Assembly: GCA_947503175.1 (NCBI GenBank)
Contig: CANNCO010000003.1
Location: 565,501-629,500 of the forward strand
Origin: an uncultured Paracoccaceae bacterium
GTDB lineage: Bacteria > Pseudomonadota > Alphaproteobacteria > Rhodobacterales > Rhodobacteraceae
Length of the DNA stretch: 64,000 nt
Direction of reading: 5' to 3'
The position numbers and the translations under genes were made by a program. Positions 63,930 to 64,000 of this stretch are shown here, one piece after another. The notes beneath the pieces are model-generated. The model saw nothing but the letters and a program-made list of their open reading frames with translations. It did not search any database and was not told where the DNA came from. Numbering within the stretch: the first letter of the stretch is position 1; each line of letters begins with the position of its first letter.

Positions 63930-64000
63930 ATGACGGGCGGGTGGGCCAGAAACATAACCGCAGGCATCGTAATTGCATCTGCTAACGGGCTGTTGGCCCA
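63930..64000 (+). CDS. Start of next gene in the exopolysaccharide run, partial
   Basis: An ATG at 63930 follows AAAGG by 6 nt and is 17 bp after the previous stop. The first 23 residues (MTGGWARNITAGIVIASANG onward) look like a signal peptide. The product is cut by the window edge and cannot be identified. Confidence 0.6.
   Translation, partial: MTGGWARNITAGIVIASANGLLA

Noticed and set aside
1-64000. CRISPR array or rRNA operon
   Set aside because: No regularly spaced repeats and no rRNA sequence were seen anywhere in the window.

Overview
The window looks like chromosome of a marine alphaproteobacterium of the Rhodobacterales (Roseobacter group). The evidence is the regB-senC-regA redox cluster beside ahcY, a DUF2853 gene, a tsaD-gpsA-yciI-EVE operon, hemD-mitofilin-hemY, an imuA-imuB-dnaE2 cassette with an alphaproteobacterial LexA box, a TRAP transporter operon, and quaternary-amine catabolism genes. 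Identities come from motif recognition only; no database search was possible.

Layout. (1) 1-13.8 kb is conserved housekeeping DNA: a PAS protein (cut by the window edge), RegB/SenC/RegA, two HD-domain proteins, AhcY, DUF2853, the tsaD operon and the hemD/mitofilin/hemY group. (2) 13.87-35.99 kb is a roughly 22 kb genomic island inserted in the anticodon loop of a tRNA-Thr(CGU) gene. The host tRNA is split: its 5' 39 nt lie at 13841-13879 and its 3' 37 nt at 35989-36025. Joined, they rebuild a 76-nt tRNA, and the island carries an intact copy of that tRNA 87 bp inside its left end. (3) 36.2-41.3 kb holds an MttB-family methyltransferase, a dimethylglycine-dehydrogenase-like flavoprotein and a divergent LysR regulator. 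(4) 41.3-46.8 kb is the SOS mutagenesis cassette. (5) 46.8-55.9 kb holds an IclR regulator, a DctPQM TRAP transporter, two GMC oxidoreductases and a betaine aldehyde dehydrogenase. (6) 56.1-64 kb is part of an exopolysaccharide assembly and export locus.

The island is a defence and conflict island. Its left block is an overlapping type IB restriction-modification operon (hsdR-hsdM-hsdS) followed by a SIR2-domain protein, with a divergent exonuclease I-like gene. Its centre is a mobility and replication module: tyrosine integrase, unknown protein, AlpA-type regulator and Prim-Pol/helicase protein. Its right block has a UvrD-like helicase remnant fused to zinc ribbons and coupled to an HNH nuclease gene, a 44-aa basic protein with a near-perfect Shine-Dalgarno, a small membrane protein, a possible HTH protein, an exported trypco2-trypsin pair and an SNase-like protein.

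The most interesting items are the element-borne tRNA that replaces the disrupted host tRNA, the signal-peptide-bearing trypco2 plus trypsin pair as a candidate periplasmic conflict system, and the helicase remnant that keeps motif VI but has lost its P-loop. Three well-formed palindromic regulatory sites are also visible: a LexA box, a LysR ATC-N9-GAT box, and a 25-bp palindrome between dctP and a GMC gene.
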